From assembly GCF_030409505.1 (NCBI RefSeq), contig NZ_JAUFPZ010000002.1, positions 3,107,501 through 3,171,500 on the forward strand: a DNA stretch of 64,000 nt. The letters are read 5' to 3'. Below are positions 8,862 to 17,360 of this stretch, piece after piece. Under the pieces are notes generated by a model. The model was not told the DNA's origin. It saw only the letters and a program-made list of their open reading frames with translations, and made no database searches. A program made the translations under genes and the position numbers. The stretch comes from Zunongwangia endophytica (GTDB lineage: Bacteria > Bacteroidota > Bacteroidia > Flavobacteriales > Flavobacteriaceae). Within the stretch, counting starts at the first letter, position 1; the number at the start of each line of letters is the position of its first letter.

Positions 8862-8875
8862 CAAAAAACTATATT

Positions 8876-9232
8876 GTGGGAAGCATAAAATTAAAAAATA
8901 TCAAAGTTTTCGCTTATCATGGCTGCCTTGATGAAGAAGGTAAGATTGGAAGTGACTATCGCGTAGATCTAAAAGTGAAAGGAGATCTCTCTAATTCAGC
9001 AAAATCTGATGAATTAGCCGACACCATTGACTATGTTCATTTAAACAAAATCGTGAAGGAAGAGATGGCTATACGTTCTAAACTTTTAGAAACGGTAGCT
9101 GAGCGTATAAACAATCGTGTTCTCCAAGAAATCCTTATGGTACAAAAAGTTAAGGTTTGGGTTTCGAAGATCAATCCGCCTATTGGTGGCAATGTCACAA
9201 TGGTTAGTGTATCTAGAAGTAAAACCAGATAG
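8876..9232 (+). CDS. folB: Dihydroneopterin aldolase
   Basis: About 118 residues starting at GTG 8876: MGSIKLKNIKVFAYHGCLDEEG. This is the typical FolB N-terminus with the conserved YHGC segment and later KINPPIGG. FolB converts 7,8-dihydroneopterin to 6-hydroxymethyl-dihydropterin plus glycolaldehyde in folate synthesis. The frame is open back to 8801, but a promoter box lies inside that extension and the extra 25 residues are not family-like, so I use the GTG. It is a single gene here, 54 bp before tRNA-Cys, and other folate genes are not nearby. Confidence 0.88.
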   Translation: MGSIKLKNIKVFAYHGCLDEEGKIGSDYRVDLKVKGDLSNSAKSDELADTIDYVHLNKIVKEEMAIRSKLLETVAERINNRVLQEILMVQKVKVWVSKINPPIGGNVTMVSVSRSKTR

Positions 9233-9261
9233 ATTTTTAGTCTAGAACTTAAAATTTTTAT

Positions 9262-9269
9262 TACATTTG
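9262..9269 (+). promoter_or_regulatory. -7 promoter box for tRNA-Cys
   Basis: TACATTTG matches TAnnTTTG and ends 17 nt before the first tRNA base. Confidence 0.55.
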
Positions 9270-9286
9270 CATTCGCAATTAAAAAG

Positions 9287-9357
9287 GGCATCGTGGCCGA
9301 GTGGCTAGGCAGTGGTCTGCAAAACCATGTACAGCGGTTCGAATCCGCTCGATGCCT
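9287..9357 (+). tRNA. tRNA-Cys (anticodon GCA)
   Basis: A full cloverleaf can be folded. The acceptor stem is GGCATCG (9287-9293) with CGATGCC (9350-9356). The anticodon loop CTGCAAA gives GCA, the T arm is AGCGG-TTCGAAT-CCGCT, and the discriminator U is typical of tRNA-Cys. CCA is not encoded. It has its own promoter and terminator. Confidence 0.97.
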
Positions 9358-9369
9358 CTAAAAGAAAAG

Positions 9370-9399
9370 GCTTTCCAAAATTTGGAAAGCCTTTTTTTA
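9370..9399 (+). terminator. Terminator after tRNA-Cys
   Basis: GGCTTTCCAAA (9370-9380) pairs with TTTGGAAAGCC (9382-9392) and is followed by seven T residues. Its stem resembles the gltX terminator. Confidence 0.85.
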
Positions 9400-9458
9400 T
9401 GGTCTTATTTTTTAAGGTTAATTGCTGAAGTTATAGCTTCAATAACGAATATCAGCTT

Positions 9459-10163
9459 TTAGTCTCCAAATCCTAAACCTTCTCCCGGTGTAATATTATC
9501 GATTTGCTCTCTTATTTCGTTTACTTCGCTTGGAAATGCTCCCTGAGATATCAATACAATCCCGAAGATTACTAGCATAACACTAATGCCCTTCTTCATC
9601 TTATAAATTCTGTTGGGTGTAAGCTTACGATTCAGCTTTTTAGCTAATAAAATTTTGAATACATCTACAATTAAATAAGTCACTAAAACAGTACTGAAGA
9701 AGACAATAATTCTATCGGTTTGCATTTCTAAACGAGGACCAAAAACTATGATGAGTCCTAACCAAAAACCGAGTACGCCGATATTTATAAAATTAAGAAG
9801 GAAACCTTTTAAAGCCAGCCCCAGAAAATCACTTTTTCCTAGTTTTCTAATATCCGGACTATCCTCTTCCTGAGGAATAGATTTTTTTGTTTGTAAAAAC
9901 GTCATTACACCGTAAGTAGTAAGAATAACACCGCCAAAAATAAATAATGCAGGATCGTCCTTAAGTCTTTCCAATAATTTAGTGGTACTAAGATAAGCGA
10001 TACAAAGAAAAACCGTATCGGCTACAATCACACCTAAATCAAAAGAAATAGCAGCTCTAAAGCCTTTTATTGCAGCGGTTTCCAGCAATACAAAAAAAAC
10101 GGGTCCAAGCATAAAAGCTAAAAATAGACCCAATGGCATAGCTGCTAAAATATCGTGTAGCAT
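9459..10163 (-). CDS. LysE family translocator
   Basis: The product has 234 residues with about six hydrophobic helices and the LysE/RhtB N-terminal pattern (PLGLFLAFMLGPVFF, residues 10-24). A conserved Gly/Asn region (GFLLNFINIGVLGFWLG) lies near 119-135. Members export amino acids or related small molecules across the cytoplasmic membrane; the substrate cannot be told here. A hydrophilic linker sits around 95-110. It is the last gene of a probable rnr-headGIN-lysE operon, 30 nt after the head-GIN stop. Confidence 0.82.
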   Translation of the reverse strand: MLHDILAAMPLGLFLAFMLGPVFFVLLETAAIKGFRAAISFDLGVIVADTVFLCIAYLSTTKLLERLKDDPALFIFGGVILTTYGVMTFLQTKKSIPQEEDSPDIRKLGKSDFLGLALKGFLLNFINIGVLGFWLGLIIVFGPRLEMQTDRIIVFFSTVLVTYLIVDVFKILLAKKLNRKLTPNRIYKMKKGISVMLVIFGIVLISQGAFPSEVNEIREQIDNITPGEGLGFGD

Positions 10164-10193
10164 AAGCTGTCTTTAGAATACAAAGATATAGGT

Positions 10194-10868
10194 TTAGTTT
10201 TTTCTAACCACTTTACCACCAAATAAGGTGCTTTTATCAATTTCTTCAGGGTCACCGTAGACATTTACAGTTCCTCCCGCCTTTACCTTTGCAGTTACTT
10301 TTCCGGATACCGTAACATCGGCTACACCTCCTGCTTTAATATCTATATTTAAATATTCAGATTGTAAATTTTTAGCGTAGTATTTTCCGCCGGTATTAAT
10401 ATTTACTTCCTGGTGTTTAGTCTTTCCAGATGGGGTAATTTCACCACCACTTCTAATTAAAACGATAAGATTATCTACTTCAAAATCACCGGTAATATCA
10501 CTACCTTCCTGAGCTTCCAAAGTGAAAAATTCAGCATTAATTTTATCTCCGATTAGTATTGAAGCATTTTGCTTTGCTCTAATTTCATCGATACTCTTAT
10601 AATACACTAAAACCTGAGTATCATCATCGTCATCAAAAATATTATCGATTCCCAGCTTTACTTTTAATGTATTTTTATCGATTTCAAAATATACCTCTTC
10701 TCTACTCTCTCCAGTTACTACTGCTTTATTTTCATCAGCTCGTACTAGTTTAACCGGTAAACCATCATAAACAAAAATCTTCTCGAAATCTGCAAGATCA
10801 TGTTTTGTTTCCTGCGCAGTTACAGCTACACCAATAGCCATAAAAACAGCAATGAATATATTTTTCAT
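10194..10868 (-). CDS. Head GIN domain (DUF2807) secreted protein
   Basis: The product has 224 residues: a signal peptide (MKNIFIAVFMAIGVAVTAQ, cleavage near 19) and then a repetitive beta-helix-like region rich in Gly and alternating hydrophobic residues. Short blocks such as KAGGVADVTVSGKV and KAGGTVNVYG near 185-210 fit the putative auto-transporter adhesin head-GIN family common in Bacteroidota. It is probably periplasmic or surface-exposed, and function is unknown. It starts 12 nt after the rnr stop. Confidence 0.8.
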   Translation of the reverse strand: MKNIFIAVFMAIGVAVTAQETKHDLADFEKIFVYDGLPVKLVRADENKAVVTGESREEVYFEIDKNTLKVKLGIDNIFDDDDDTQVLVYYKSIDEIRAKQNASILIGDKINAEFFTLEAQEGSDITGDFEVDNLIVLIRSGGEITPSGKTKHQEVNINTGGKYYAKNLQSEYLNIDIKAGGVADVTVSGKVTAKVKAGGTVNVYGDPEEIDKSTLFGGKVVRKN

Positions 10869-10880
10869 AATATTTCTATT

Positions 10881-13091
10881 CTATTTTTCTATATCTTCTT
10901 TTAATCCAAGCATTTCGAAATCTAAATGCCTTTTCACTAAATCAGCATTTTTCACTTTCACATAAACCTCGTCCCCAAGCTGATACATTTTTTTACTTTT
11001 TCTACCAATCACTGCGTAATGCTCTTCGCTAAATTCGTAATGATCGTCTGATAAATCTCTAAGACGAATCATACCTTCACATTTATTTTGCTCGATTTCC
11101 ACAAAAATACCCCAATCGGTTACACCAGAGATCACGCCAAGAAATTCCTCGTCCTTGTGATCTTGCATAAATTTAACCTGCATGTATTTTATCGAATCTC
11201 GTTCAGCATTAGAAGCAAGATTTTCCATCTCGCTACTGTGGTGACATTTTTCGTCGTACACTTCTTCACTAGCAGAATCATTACCTTCTAAATAATGTTG
11301 AAGCAATCGATGTACCATAACATCTGGATAACGACGAATTGGTGAAGTAAAATGGGTGTAATAATCGAAAGCCAGACCGTAATGTCCTATATTTTCTGTT
11401 CCGTAGTAGGCTTTACTCATTGTTCTAATGGCGAGCGTATCTACGAGGTTTTGTTCTTTCTTTCCCTGTACATCTTTTAATAATCCATTTAGAGAGCTTG
11501 TAACGCTTTTTCTATCGGTAAGATTAAGAGAGTGACCAAAACGGCCTACAACAGTTTGTAACGACGCTAATTTTTCTTCATTTGGTTCATCATGACAACG
11601 GTAGATAAAAGTCTTCTTCGGTTTTTGCGCTACAATGAATTCTGCTACTTTCTTGTTTGCAAGTAGCATAAACTCTTCTATGAGTTTATTGGCATCCTTC
11701 GAAGTTTTAAAGAATACTCCGATAGGTTCATTTTCTTCATCTAAATGAAATTTTACTTCCACTTTGTCAAAAGAAATCGCACCATCTCTCATTCTAACCG
11801 ATCGCATTTTCTTTGCCAAGCGATCTAATTCTAGCACCGCTTCAACAATTGAATTATCTACACTATACGCTCCATCTTCCCTGATCGAAATATCTTCAGG
11901 AATCTTATTTTCTTTTGTCTCGATGATATGCTGCGCTTCTTCGTAAGCGAATCTGGCATCAGAATAAGTTACCGTTCTACCAAACCATTGATCTTTTACT
12001 TTGGCATTTTTATCTAGCTCAAAAACCGCAGAAAAGGTATATTTTTCTTCATTCGGTCTAAGTGAACAAGCACCATTAGATAAAATTTCAGGAAGCATTG
12101 GCACTACTCGATCTACAAGATATACCGATGTTGCGCGCTCGTAAGCTTCTTCATCTAAAATAGTATCGGGCTGCAAGTAATGCGAAACATCTGCAATATG
12201 AACTCCAAGTTCTATATTTCCGTTTTCTAATTTTCTAAAACTTAGCGCATCATCAAAATCCTTTGCATCTTTTGGATCAATTGTAAATGAAAGTACATCG
12301 CGCATGTCGCGACGTTTCTTAATTTCTTTTTCTGAAATTGAAGTATCGATTTTATTCGCAAATTCTTCGACCTCATCCGGAAACTCGGCAGGAAGACCAT
12401 ATTGGGCTAAAATCGAATGAATTTCAGTATTATGAAGTCCAGGCTTTCCAAGAACTTTAGTTATTACTCCAAAAGGGGAATCTGCTCGCTTAGGCCAGTC
12501 ATCTAATTCTACTAGAACTTTATCACCATCTTGGGCTTCACCAATCTTATTTTTCTGTACAAAGAAATCGGTATACATTTTTGGATCGTCGATTACCACA
12601 AATCCAAAATCCTTTTTCATCTGTAAAACACCCACAAAAGAAGTGCGTTTTCGAGTAATGATCTTTGTTATTTCACCTTCAGATTTTTTTCTTCTGCGGT
12701 GTTTATAAACATAGATTTCTACTTCATCACCATGAAAAGCCGTATTTAAATTGGGCTGCGGAATCATGATATCATCCTCAAACTCTTCTACGATCACAAA
12801 ACCGTAACCTTTGGTAGACATATCTAGTTTACCGGTGTAATAATTTGCACCTTTTTCTACCATAAACTTACCACGCTCTACTGCAATAATCTCTTTTTTT
12901 GCTGCAAGCTGTGCTAGTTTTTTCGTGATTTGATTTCTACTGCTGGGATCGTCTACACCCAATTTAGCAGCAATCTGCTTGTAATTGAAACTTTTGCCGG
13001 CATTTTTTCTTAAAATGTCGGTAATCTTCTTATCTAAGTTACCCAGCTTATCGCCAGATTTATTTTTTCTTTTTTTTCTATTCATGCTCAT
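10881..13091 (-). CDS. rnr: Ribonuclease R
   Basis: The product has 736 residues. A basic N-terminus with a winged-helix-like region (about 20-75) precedes two cold-shock/OB domains, the RNB catalytic domain with the acidic motif TIDPKDAKDFDDALS, and a C-terminal S1 domain. RNase R is a processive 3'-5' exoribonuclease that degrades structured RNA. MSMN gives two possible ATG starts two codons apart. It borders the putative origin region on the right, separated from it by two small plus-strand genes, and is transcribed away from it. Confidence 0.95.
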   Translation of the reverse strand: MSMNRKKRKNKSGDKLGNLDKKITDILRKNAGKSFNYKQIAAKLGVDDPSSRNQITKKLAQLAAKKEIIAVERGKFMVEKGANYYTGKLDMSTKGYGFVIVEEFEDDIMIPQPNLNTAFHGDEVEIYVYKHRRRKKSEGEITKIITRKRTSFVGVLQMKKDFGFVVIDDPKMYTDFFVQKNKIGEAQDGDKVLVELDDWPKRADSPFGVITKVLGKPGLHNTEIHSILAQYGLPAEFPDEVEEFANKIDTSISEKEIKKRRDMRDVLSFTIDPKDAKDFDDALSFRKLENGNIELGVHIADVSHYLQPDTILDEEAYERATSVYLVDRVVPMLPEILSNGACSLRPNEEKYTFSAVFELDKNAKVKDQWFGRTVTYSDARFAYEEAQHIIETKENKIPEDISIREDGAYSVDNSIVEAVLELDRLAKKMRSVRMRDGAISFDKVEVKFHLDEENEPIGVFFKTSKDANKLIEEFMLLANKKVAEFIVAQKPKKTFIYRCHDEPNEEKLASLQTVVGRFGHSLNLTDRKSVTSSLNGLLKDVQGKKEQNLVDTLAIRTMSKAYYGTENIGHYGLAFDYYTHFTSPIRRYPDVMVHRLLQHYLEGNDSASEEVYDEKCHHSSEMENLASNAERDSIKYMQVKFMQDHKDEEFLGVISGVTDWGIFVEIEQNKCEGMIRLRDLSDDHYEFSEEHYAVIGRKSKKMYQLGDEVYVKVKNADLVKRHLDFEMLGLKEDIEK

Positions 13092-13309
13092 ATATAGGCT
13101 AAAATTAATGCATATAACTGATTTAAGATCAAAATCAATGTAAAGTTTTGTTAAGTGCTATAAACCTCTATTTTTAAAAACCTCAAAATACTAACGGGAC
13201 TGCTCTAAAATATTTTTTAATTTCCTGCGTTAAAATGTAAAACTTATCTTAATAATTTCTTAATTTTACCACACGTTAGCAAACCAACTTATTTGCTAGT
13301 TTTATAACT

Positions 13310-13480
13310 ATGAACTTGTTAGCCTTAAAATCTAAGCGATTTTTTATATTATTCTTCCTCATTTTTTTATTTGGGGTAATTGGCTTTTTTACCTACATCG
13401 AAAGTTCGTTAGATAAAAGATCTGAAGTACTTCCTGTTACTACTGCGTCCCAGCTAAAAATTTCTCAAAGCAATAACTAA
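13310..13480 (+). CDS. Small single-pass membrane protein, 56 residues
   Basis: An ATG at 13310 opens a frame ending at TAA 13478-13480. The product starts MNLLALKSKRFFILFFL, with one strong transmembrane helix (about 11-28) preceded by basic residues and followed by a short polar tail. The composition is that of a real inner-membrane microprotein rather than chance. It lies 36 bp upstream of the DUF2007 gene on the same strand. I do not recognise a family. Confidence 0.55.
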   Translation: MNLLALKSKRFFILFFLIFLFGVIGFFTYIESSLDKRSEVLPVTTASQLKISQSNN

Positions 13481-13516
13481 ATAAAGTGTATCTTTAAGTA
13501 CCTATTAATCAGGTGC

Positions 13517-13759
13517 ATGAAAGACTATATCTACCTCCAAAGTTATACGTATACCTTCGAATGTCACGTTGTTAAGCATCTATTAGACAACGAAAATATC
13601 TTATATCACTTTAAAAATGAGACGCTTATCGATCTTATACCATTATCCTCTTTCGCATTTGGCGGAATTAAACTTTACATTCATAAATCTCAGCTAACAA
13701 AAGCTAAAAAACTTTTAGATCAAATTTTTAAAACAAATAGTCATCTAAGAATCGTTTAA
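13517..13759 (+). CDS. DUF2007 domain-containing protein
   Basis: The product has 80 residues. It shows the DUF2007 pattern: an early aromatic/hydrophobic strand (YIYLQSYTY), an E-x2-V-x2-LL helix at about 14-22, then a conserved IKLYI strand and a C-terminal AKKLLDQI helix. The fold is ferredoxin-like and is annotated in databases as a putative signal-transducing protein; no reaction is known. It directly precedes the 532-bp putative origin gap. Confidence 0.8.
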   Translation: MKDYIYLQSYTYTFECHVVKHLLDNENILYHFKNETLIDLIPLSSFAFGGIKLYIHKSQLTKAKKLLDQIFKTNSHLRIV

Positions 13760-13769
13760 TCGTAAGTAG

Positions 13770-13778
13770 TTATTCACA
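13770..13778 (+). promoter_or_regulatory. DnaA box TTATTCACA
   Basis: Fits the TTWTNCACA consensus and is next to an alternating AT tract. Confidence 0.55.
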
Positions 13779-13908
13779 ATATATATATCTATTATTTTTC
13801 TTTTCTTTTTTTTAAAACTTAAATGATGGTATATGATTGCTTGTTAATTTGTAGCATAAAATAGTGAACGAAAGTTTGGAATTTGACTTGTGATTATTTG
13901 ATAACAAC

Positions 13909-13917
13909 TTATCAACA
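13909..13917 (+). promoter_or_regulatory. Weak DnaA-box-like site TTATCAACA
   Basis: One mismatch to TTATCCACA, same orientation as the other two sites. Confidence 0.4.
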
Positions 13918-14161
13918 GGTGTTTAAAATCTTAAGTAACTGATTATCTTATTACTTTTAGGTTTACTTAACAATTCTGAAAAATTTAATTAACATAGGTT
14001 TTCTTGAAATTTAAAAATTCACAGCCTGTTTATAAACTGTTATTAGTTGCTGAAAACTTGAAGACAAATAAGTGACTTATAATTTGGAAGTATAGCACTA
14101 TGTCTGGTATTGTAATTTAAATTGGATAAAACAAATTAGGTTGTAATTTAATCATCATAGG

Positions 14162-14170
14162 TTATCCACA
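14162..14170 (+). promoter_or_regulatory. DnaA box TTATCCACA
   Basis: An exact match to the high-affinity E. coli box, 122 bp before rpiB. Confidence 0.65.
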
Positions 14171-14259
14171 TGTTATTGTCAATTCTAAAGCCTTGATTTT
14201 AAAGGTTATTTAAAAAGTAATTAACAACGTATTATTCCCGGGTTAATAAGCACTTTTTA

Positions 14260-14267
14260 TACCTTTG
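14260..14267 (+). promoter_or_regulatory. -7 promoter box for rpiB
   Basis: TACCTTTG matches TAnnTTTG, 24 nt before the ATG at 14292. Confidence 0.6.
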
Positions 14268-14291
14268 TGAGTAGTTAATAAAACCAGAATT

Positions 14292-14726
14292 ATGAAAATC
14301 TCCATTGGTAATGACCACGCCGGGACGCAGTATAAGAATATTATTCAGCTGTATTTAGAAAATGAAGCCGGTATAGAAGTAAAAAATTATGGTACTAATA
14401 CAGACGATAGCGTAGATTATGCCGATTTTGTACATCCTGTAGCAGAAGATGTTGAAAACGGAGTATCAGATTTTGGAATCATTATCTGTGGAAGCGGTAA
14501 TGGTGCGAGCATGACCGCCAATAAACATCAAAAAATTCGCTGTGCACTTTGTTGGACGGGTGAGATTACCAAATTGTGTAGAGAACATAATGATGCTAAT
14601 ATTCTAAGTATACCGGCAAGATTTGTATCTACACAACAAGCGGTAGATATGGTAAAGATATTTTTAAATGCTGAATTTCAAGGCGGTAGACACAAAACAC
14701 GAATAGATAAAATTCCTTGTCAATAA
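14292..14726 (+). CDS. rpiB: Ribose-5-phosphate isomerase B family (RpiB/LacAB)
   Basis: The product has 144 residues. It has the family N-terminus GNDHAG (6-11), an active-site Cys in CGSGNGASMTANK near 66-78, and a C-terminal region ending ...GGRHKTRIDKI. RpiB interconverts ribose 5-phosphate and ribulose 5-phosphate in the non-oxidative pentose phosphate pathway. The motif has GSGNGA where many RpiB proteins have GTGIGM, so a related aldose-ketose isomerase activity is possible. It is transcribed away from the putative oriC, with its own promoter and a strong terminator. Confidence 0.88.
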   Translation: MKISIGNDHAGTQYKNIIQLYLENEAGIEVKNYGTNTDDSVDYADFVHPVAEDVENGVSDFGIIICGSGNGASMTANKHQKIRCALCWTGEITKLCREHNDANILSIPARFVSTQQAVDMVKIFLNAEFQGGRHKTRIDKIPCQ

Positions 14727-14752
14727 GTAGGAATATTTAAACTGAATTATAC

Positions 14753-14788
14753 ATCCCGATTTTGTGCAAAATCGGGATTCATTTTTTT
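14753..14788 (+). terminator. Terminator of rpiB
   Basis: ATCCCGATTTTG and CAAAATCGGGAT form a 12-bp stem with a 2-nt loop (14753-14778), followed by a T-rich run (14782-14788). Confidence 0.85.
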
Positions 14789-14799
14789 ATAAAATAGCG

Positions 14800-15237
14800 A
14801 TGGAAATACTTGTAAAACAATTTAACGAGCTTAGCTTAAAAGAGTTATATGATATTTTACAACTTCGATCTGAAGTTTTTGTAGTAGAACAAGATTGTGT
14901 GTATCAGGATATTGATGGTAAAGATGCCGATGCTTTACATATTATAGGTATAGAGAATAAAGAGATTGTAGCTTATACACGATGTTTTGATAAAGGATTT
15001 TATTTTGAAGAAGCCGCTATTGGTCGCGTCGTCGTAAAAATGAATCAGCGCAAATATGGGTTTGGTCACGAAATTATGAAAGCATCCATTAATGCGATTA
15101 AAACTCATTTTAGTACGGACGCAATTAGACTTTCAGCACAACAATATTTAACTAAATTCTATGAAGATCATGGGTTTACAACTGAAGGTGAAGGCTATCT
15201 GGAAGACGGAATTCCGCATATCGCAATGGTAAAATAG
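14800..15237 (+). CDS. GNAT family N-acetyltransferase (ElaA-like)
   Basis: 145 residues from the ATG at 14800. The start MEILVKQFNELSLKELYDILQLR, with RSEVFVVEQDCVYQDIDGKD following, is the ElaA-type GNAT signature. The acetyl-CoA loop region is IGRVVV...RKYGFGHEIM (about 77-95). The substrate is unknown. The frame is open to a GTG at 14764, but that codon lies inside the rpiB terminator hairpin, so the ATG is the real start. The gene ends 3 bp from the convergent ctpA stop. Confidence 0.85.
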   Translation: MEILVKQFNELSLKELYDILQLRSEVFVVEQDCVYQDIDGKDADALHIIGIENKEIVAYTRCFDKGFYFEEAAIGRVVVKMNQRKYGFGHEIMKASINAIKTHFSTDAIRLSAQQYLTKFYEDHGFTTEGEGYLEDGIPHIAMVK

Positions 15238-15240
15238 TCC

Positions 15241-16878
15241 TTAATTTTCAAGAATCTTAGCATACTGGCCCGGGTTGTTTAAAACTTCCCTGGCCTTTTT
15301 TATTTCACGACTATTGGCAACATGATTCTCGTATAAGCCTTCCTGATAAAAATACCGTTTTATGATCTCGTCTTGTAAAACTGCTTTAATTTCTTCTTTC
15401 TTTTCATCTAACTCGGCAGCCTTACTTTTATCGATTTCCTGAGTGATTTGTTTATAACTATCAAGGATATCTTGCTGAAAACCTTCAGATTGTGCAGTTA
15501 TCAACAATTCTTCCAATTCTTGTTCAGTAGCTGTTTTATAGCTGAAATTTGAAGTTTTTAAATAGCTTTTAAAATCGTTGAATTCTGCATCACTAAATTC
15601 AAATTTTAGAGGATCTTCTAGAGAGTTATGATAATAGTATTCCGTAGCAAAATCAAATACTGCATTTTTCTCTAGCAAAGCTCTGGTAATACTGCTGTAT
15701 TCTGAAGATTCTAAACGAACATCAGGTAAGATTCCGCCGCCATCGTAAACTGTTCTTCCGTTTTTAGTTTTAAAGGCATTATAGTCTTCTACTTTGGTTC
15801 TAACTGCCTTTCCGTTTTCATCACGTTTGCGATAATCTAAAGCCTGTATACAGCGACCACTAGGTGTGTAATAGCGAGAGATCGTAATTTTAAGCTGCGT
15901 GCCGTAAGCGATTTCTTTTGGACGTTGTACCAATCCTTTTCCAAAAGTTCTGGCACCTACCACCACTCCTCTATCCAAATCCTGAATAGCTCCTGAAACA
16001 ATTTCACTTGCTGAAGCACTTTGACCATTCACCAAAACCACCAAAGGAATTTTAGTGTCTATAGGTTCTTTTTGTGTGTAATACTCTTTATTATATTTTT
16101 CTATAACCGATTTTGTACTGGTAATAAGTTCTCCTTTATCTAGAAAAATATTGCTCACATTAATAGCTTCACTTAATAAACCACCGGGATTTCCTCTAAG
16201 ATCAAGTATTATTTTCTCGGCGCCTTTGCTTTTAAGATCCTTAACCGCTCTACTGGTCTCTTCGTAAGCTTTTTGATTAAATCTACTTAGTACAACATAA
16301 CCGCTTTGATCTTCCAAAAGCGTATAAAATGGAACTGCTTTTAATTCTACAGCACTTCTTTTAATACTGGCTTCCTGTGTTTTTCCCTGTCGGATATAAT
16401 TTATAGTGATTTTCGAGTTCATAGAACCGTTTAATAAAGCGCCGGCATTTTCAGTAAAATCAGACACCTTAGTATCTCCGATTTTAGTGATTTCGTCACC
16501 GGGTTTTAAACCAGCCTCGTCTGCCGGATAATCTTTATAAATTTCAGTTATCAACAGGTTATCACCATTCGATTTTAGCACTGCTCCTATGCCGGTATAC
16601 TCGCCAGCCATGTCTATACGTGAGCTTTGTACATCTTGCTCACTCCAAAAGTTGGTATAAGGATCCAGATCTGTTAACATCGATTTTATGGCGGTATCCA
16701 TAAGATCTGCAGGGCTGGTTTCATCAACATAATTCATGTTGATTTCCTTAAAAAGCATGGTGAATATCTCAATCTGTTTGGCGATTTCAAAAAAATCAGA
16801 TTTAAAACCGACGCTAGAGAATAATACTGCGCCACCAAAAGCTAAGATTAGTGTTTTTTTATAGAATTTATTTTTCAT
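15241..16878 (-). CDS. S41 family C-terminal processing peptidase
   Basis: The product has 545 residues. An N-terminal hydrophobic segment (about 9-25) exports or anchors it in the periplasm. An S41 N-terminal region precedes a PDZ domain (about 90-170, GIGAVL...GDEITKIGD). The catalytic domain has Ser in NGQSASASEI and Lys in GKGLVQ, so the Ser-Lys dyad is intact. A long charged helical C-terminus follows. CtpA/Prc peptidases trim or degrade periplasmic and outer-membrane proteins. It starts 34 nt after the rnpA stop, so the pair is probably co-transcribed. Confidence 0.92.
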   Translation of the reverse strand: MKNKFYKKTLILAFGGAVLFSSVGFKSDFFEIAKQIEIFTMLFKEINMNYVDETSPADLMDTAIKSMLTDLDPYTNFWSEQDVQSSRIDMAGEYTGIGAVLKSNGDNLLITEIYKDYPADEAGLKPGDEITKIGDTKVSDFTENAGALLNGSMNSKITINYIRQGKTQEASIKRSAVELKAVPFYTLLEDQSGYVVLSRFNQKAYEETSRAVKDLKSKGAEKIILDLRGNPGGLLSEAINVSNIFLDKGELITSTKSVIEKYNKEYYTQKEPIDTKIPLVVLVNGQSASASEIVSGAIQDLDRGVVVGARTFGKGLVQRPKEIAYGTQLKITISRYYTPSGRCIQALDYRKRDENGKAVRTKVEDYNAFKTKNGRTVYDGGGILPDVRLESSEYSSITRALLEKNAVFDFATEYYYHNSLEDPLKFEFSDAEFNDFKSYLKTSNFSYKTATEQELEELLITAQSEGFQQDILDSYKQITQEIDKSKAAELDEKKEEIKAVLQDEIIKRYFYQEGLYENHVANSREIKKAREVLNNPGQYAKILEN

Positions 16879-16912
16879 CTTCGTCCTAATTAAAAGATGA
16901 AGTCTAGCTTAG

Positions 16913-17323
16913 CTATATACTTTCCACACTAATTTGCTCTTTGCGTTTTAGCCGTTCTAGTAAGTTAAGCATCAATTGCTCCATCTTGATTTGAGAAATG
17001 TCTTCGCGGGAAAGATATATAAACATTAAAGCATATTGTTGCTTAGCCCCGGTCGTTACAAGATACTTATTTTTTCTGAAAGATTCTCGCATCAATCTTT
17101 TAATGCGGTTACGCTGTACAGCGGTTTTTACAAATTTCTTCGGAACAGAAAAACCCGTCTTAAAATATTGATTCTTAGCTGAAGCAACTGAAGTATCCTG
17201 AGAAGTAATAGGAATATAGACTAACCGAAGTGGATAATTTTTTATCGAAACCCCTTCAGCAAAAAGCTTATCGATAAGAATTTTACTCTTTAATTTTTCA
17301 TGTTTTTTAAAGCCTTCTTCCAT
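16913..17323 (-). CDS. rnpA: Ribonuclease P protein component
   Basis: The product has 136 residues with the RnpA signature TAVQRNRIKRLMRESFR (about 68-84), rich in basic residues. It binds RNase P RNA to mature tRNA 5' ends. In many bacteria rnpA sits beside rpmH and the origin. Here rpmH is not next to it, but the putative origin is only 3 kb away. A TATTTTTG box (minus strand, 17328-17335) is so close to the ATG that it would make a nearly leaderless mRNA, so I do not list it as a promoter. Confidence 0.93.
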   Translation of the reverse strand: MEEGFKKHEKLKSKILIDKLFAEGVSIKNYPLRLVYIPITSQDTSVASAKNQYFKTGFSVPKKFVKTAVQRNRIKRLMRESFRKNKYLVTTGAKQQYALMFIYLSREDISQIKMEQLMLNLLERLKRKEQISVESI

Positions 17324-17360
17324 GCTTCAAAAATAGGTATTGTATTTGGATAAATACAAA

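Larger units (their letters stand above)
8558..8875. other. Divergent glnS-folB intergenic region and glnS leader
   Basis: These 318 bp hold no credible gene. Back-to-back -7 boxes point left (8749-8756, glnS) and right (8854-8861, folB). The presumed glnS leader contains an imperfect hairpin (TTTCATC at 8620-8626 with GATGAAA at 8636-8642). I recognise no T-box or riboswitch core. Confidence 0.5.
13760..14291. other. Candidate chromosomal replication origin (oriC)
   Basis: A 532-bp gene-free, very AT-rich gap. It holds TTATTCACA (13770-13778), TTATCAACA (13909-13917) and TTATCCACA (14162-14170), all on the plus strand. The last is the perfect E. coli DnaA-box consensus, the first fits TTWTNCACA and the second has one mismatch. 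An alternating AT tract and a pyrimidine run (13779-13815) could serve as an unwinding element. Genes flanking it diverge (rnr left; rpiB right), and a parS-like site lies 13.4 kb away. dnaA is not adjacent, which is common in Bacteroidota. Confidence 0.65.

Noticed and set aside
8801..8875. Longer N-terminus for FolB
   Set aside because: A -7 promoter box lies inside it and the extra residues do not look like FolB.
14764..14799. GTG start for the GNAT protein
   Set aside because: The codon lies in the rpiB terminator hairpin; the ATG at 14800 gives the normal family start.
17328..17335. -7 box TATTTTTG for rnpA
   Set aside because: It would put the transcript start on the start codon; not listed without mapping data.
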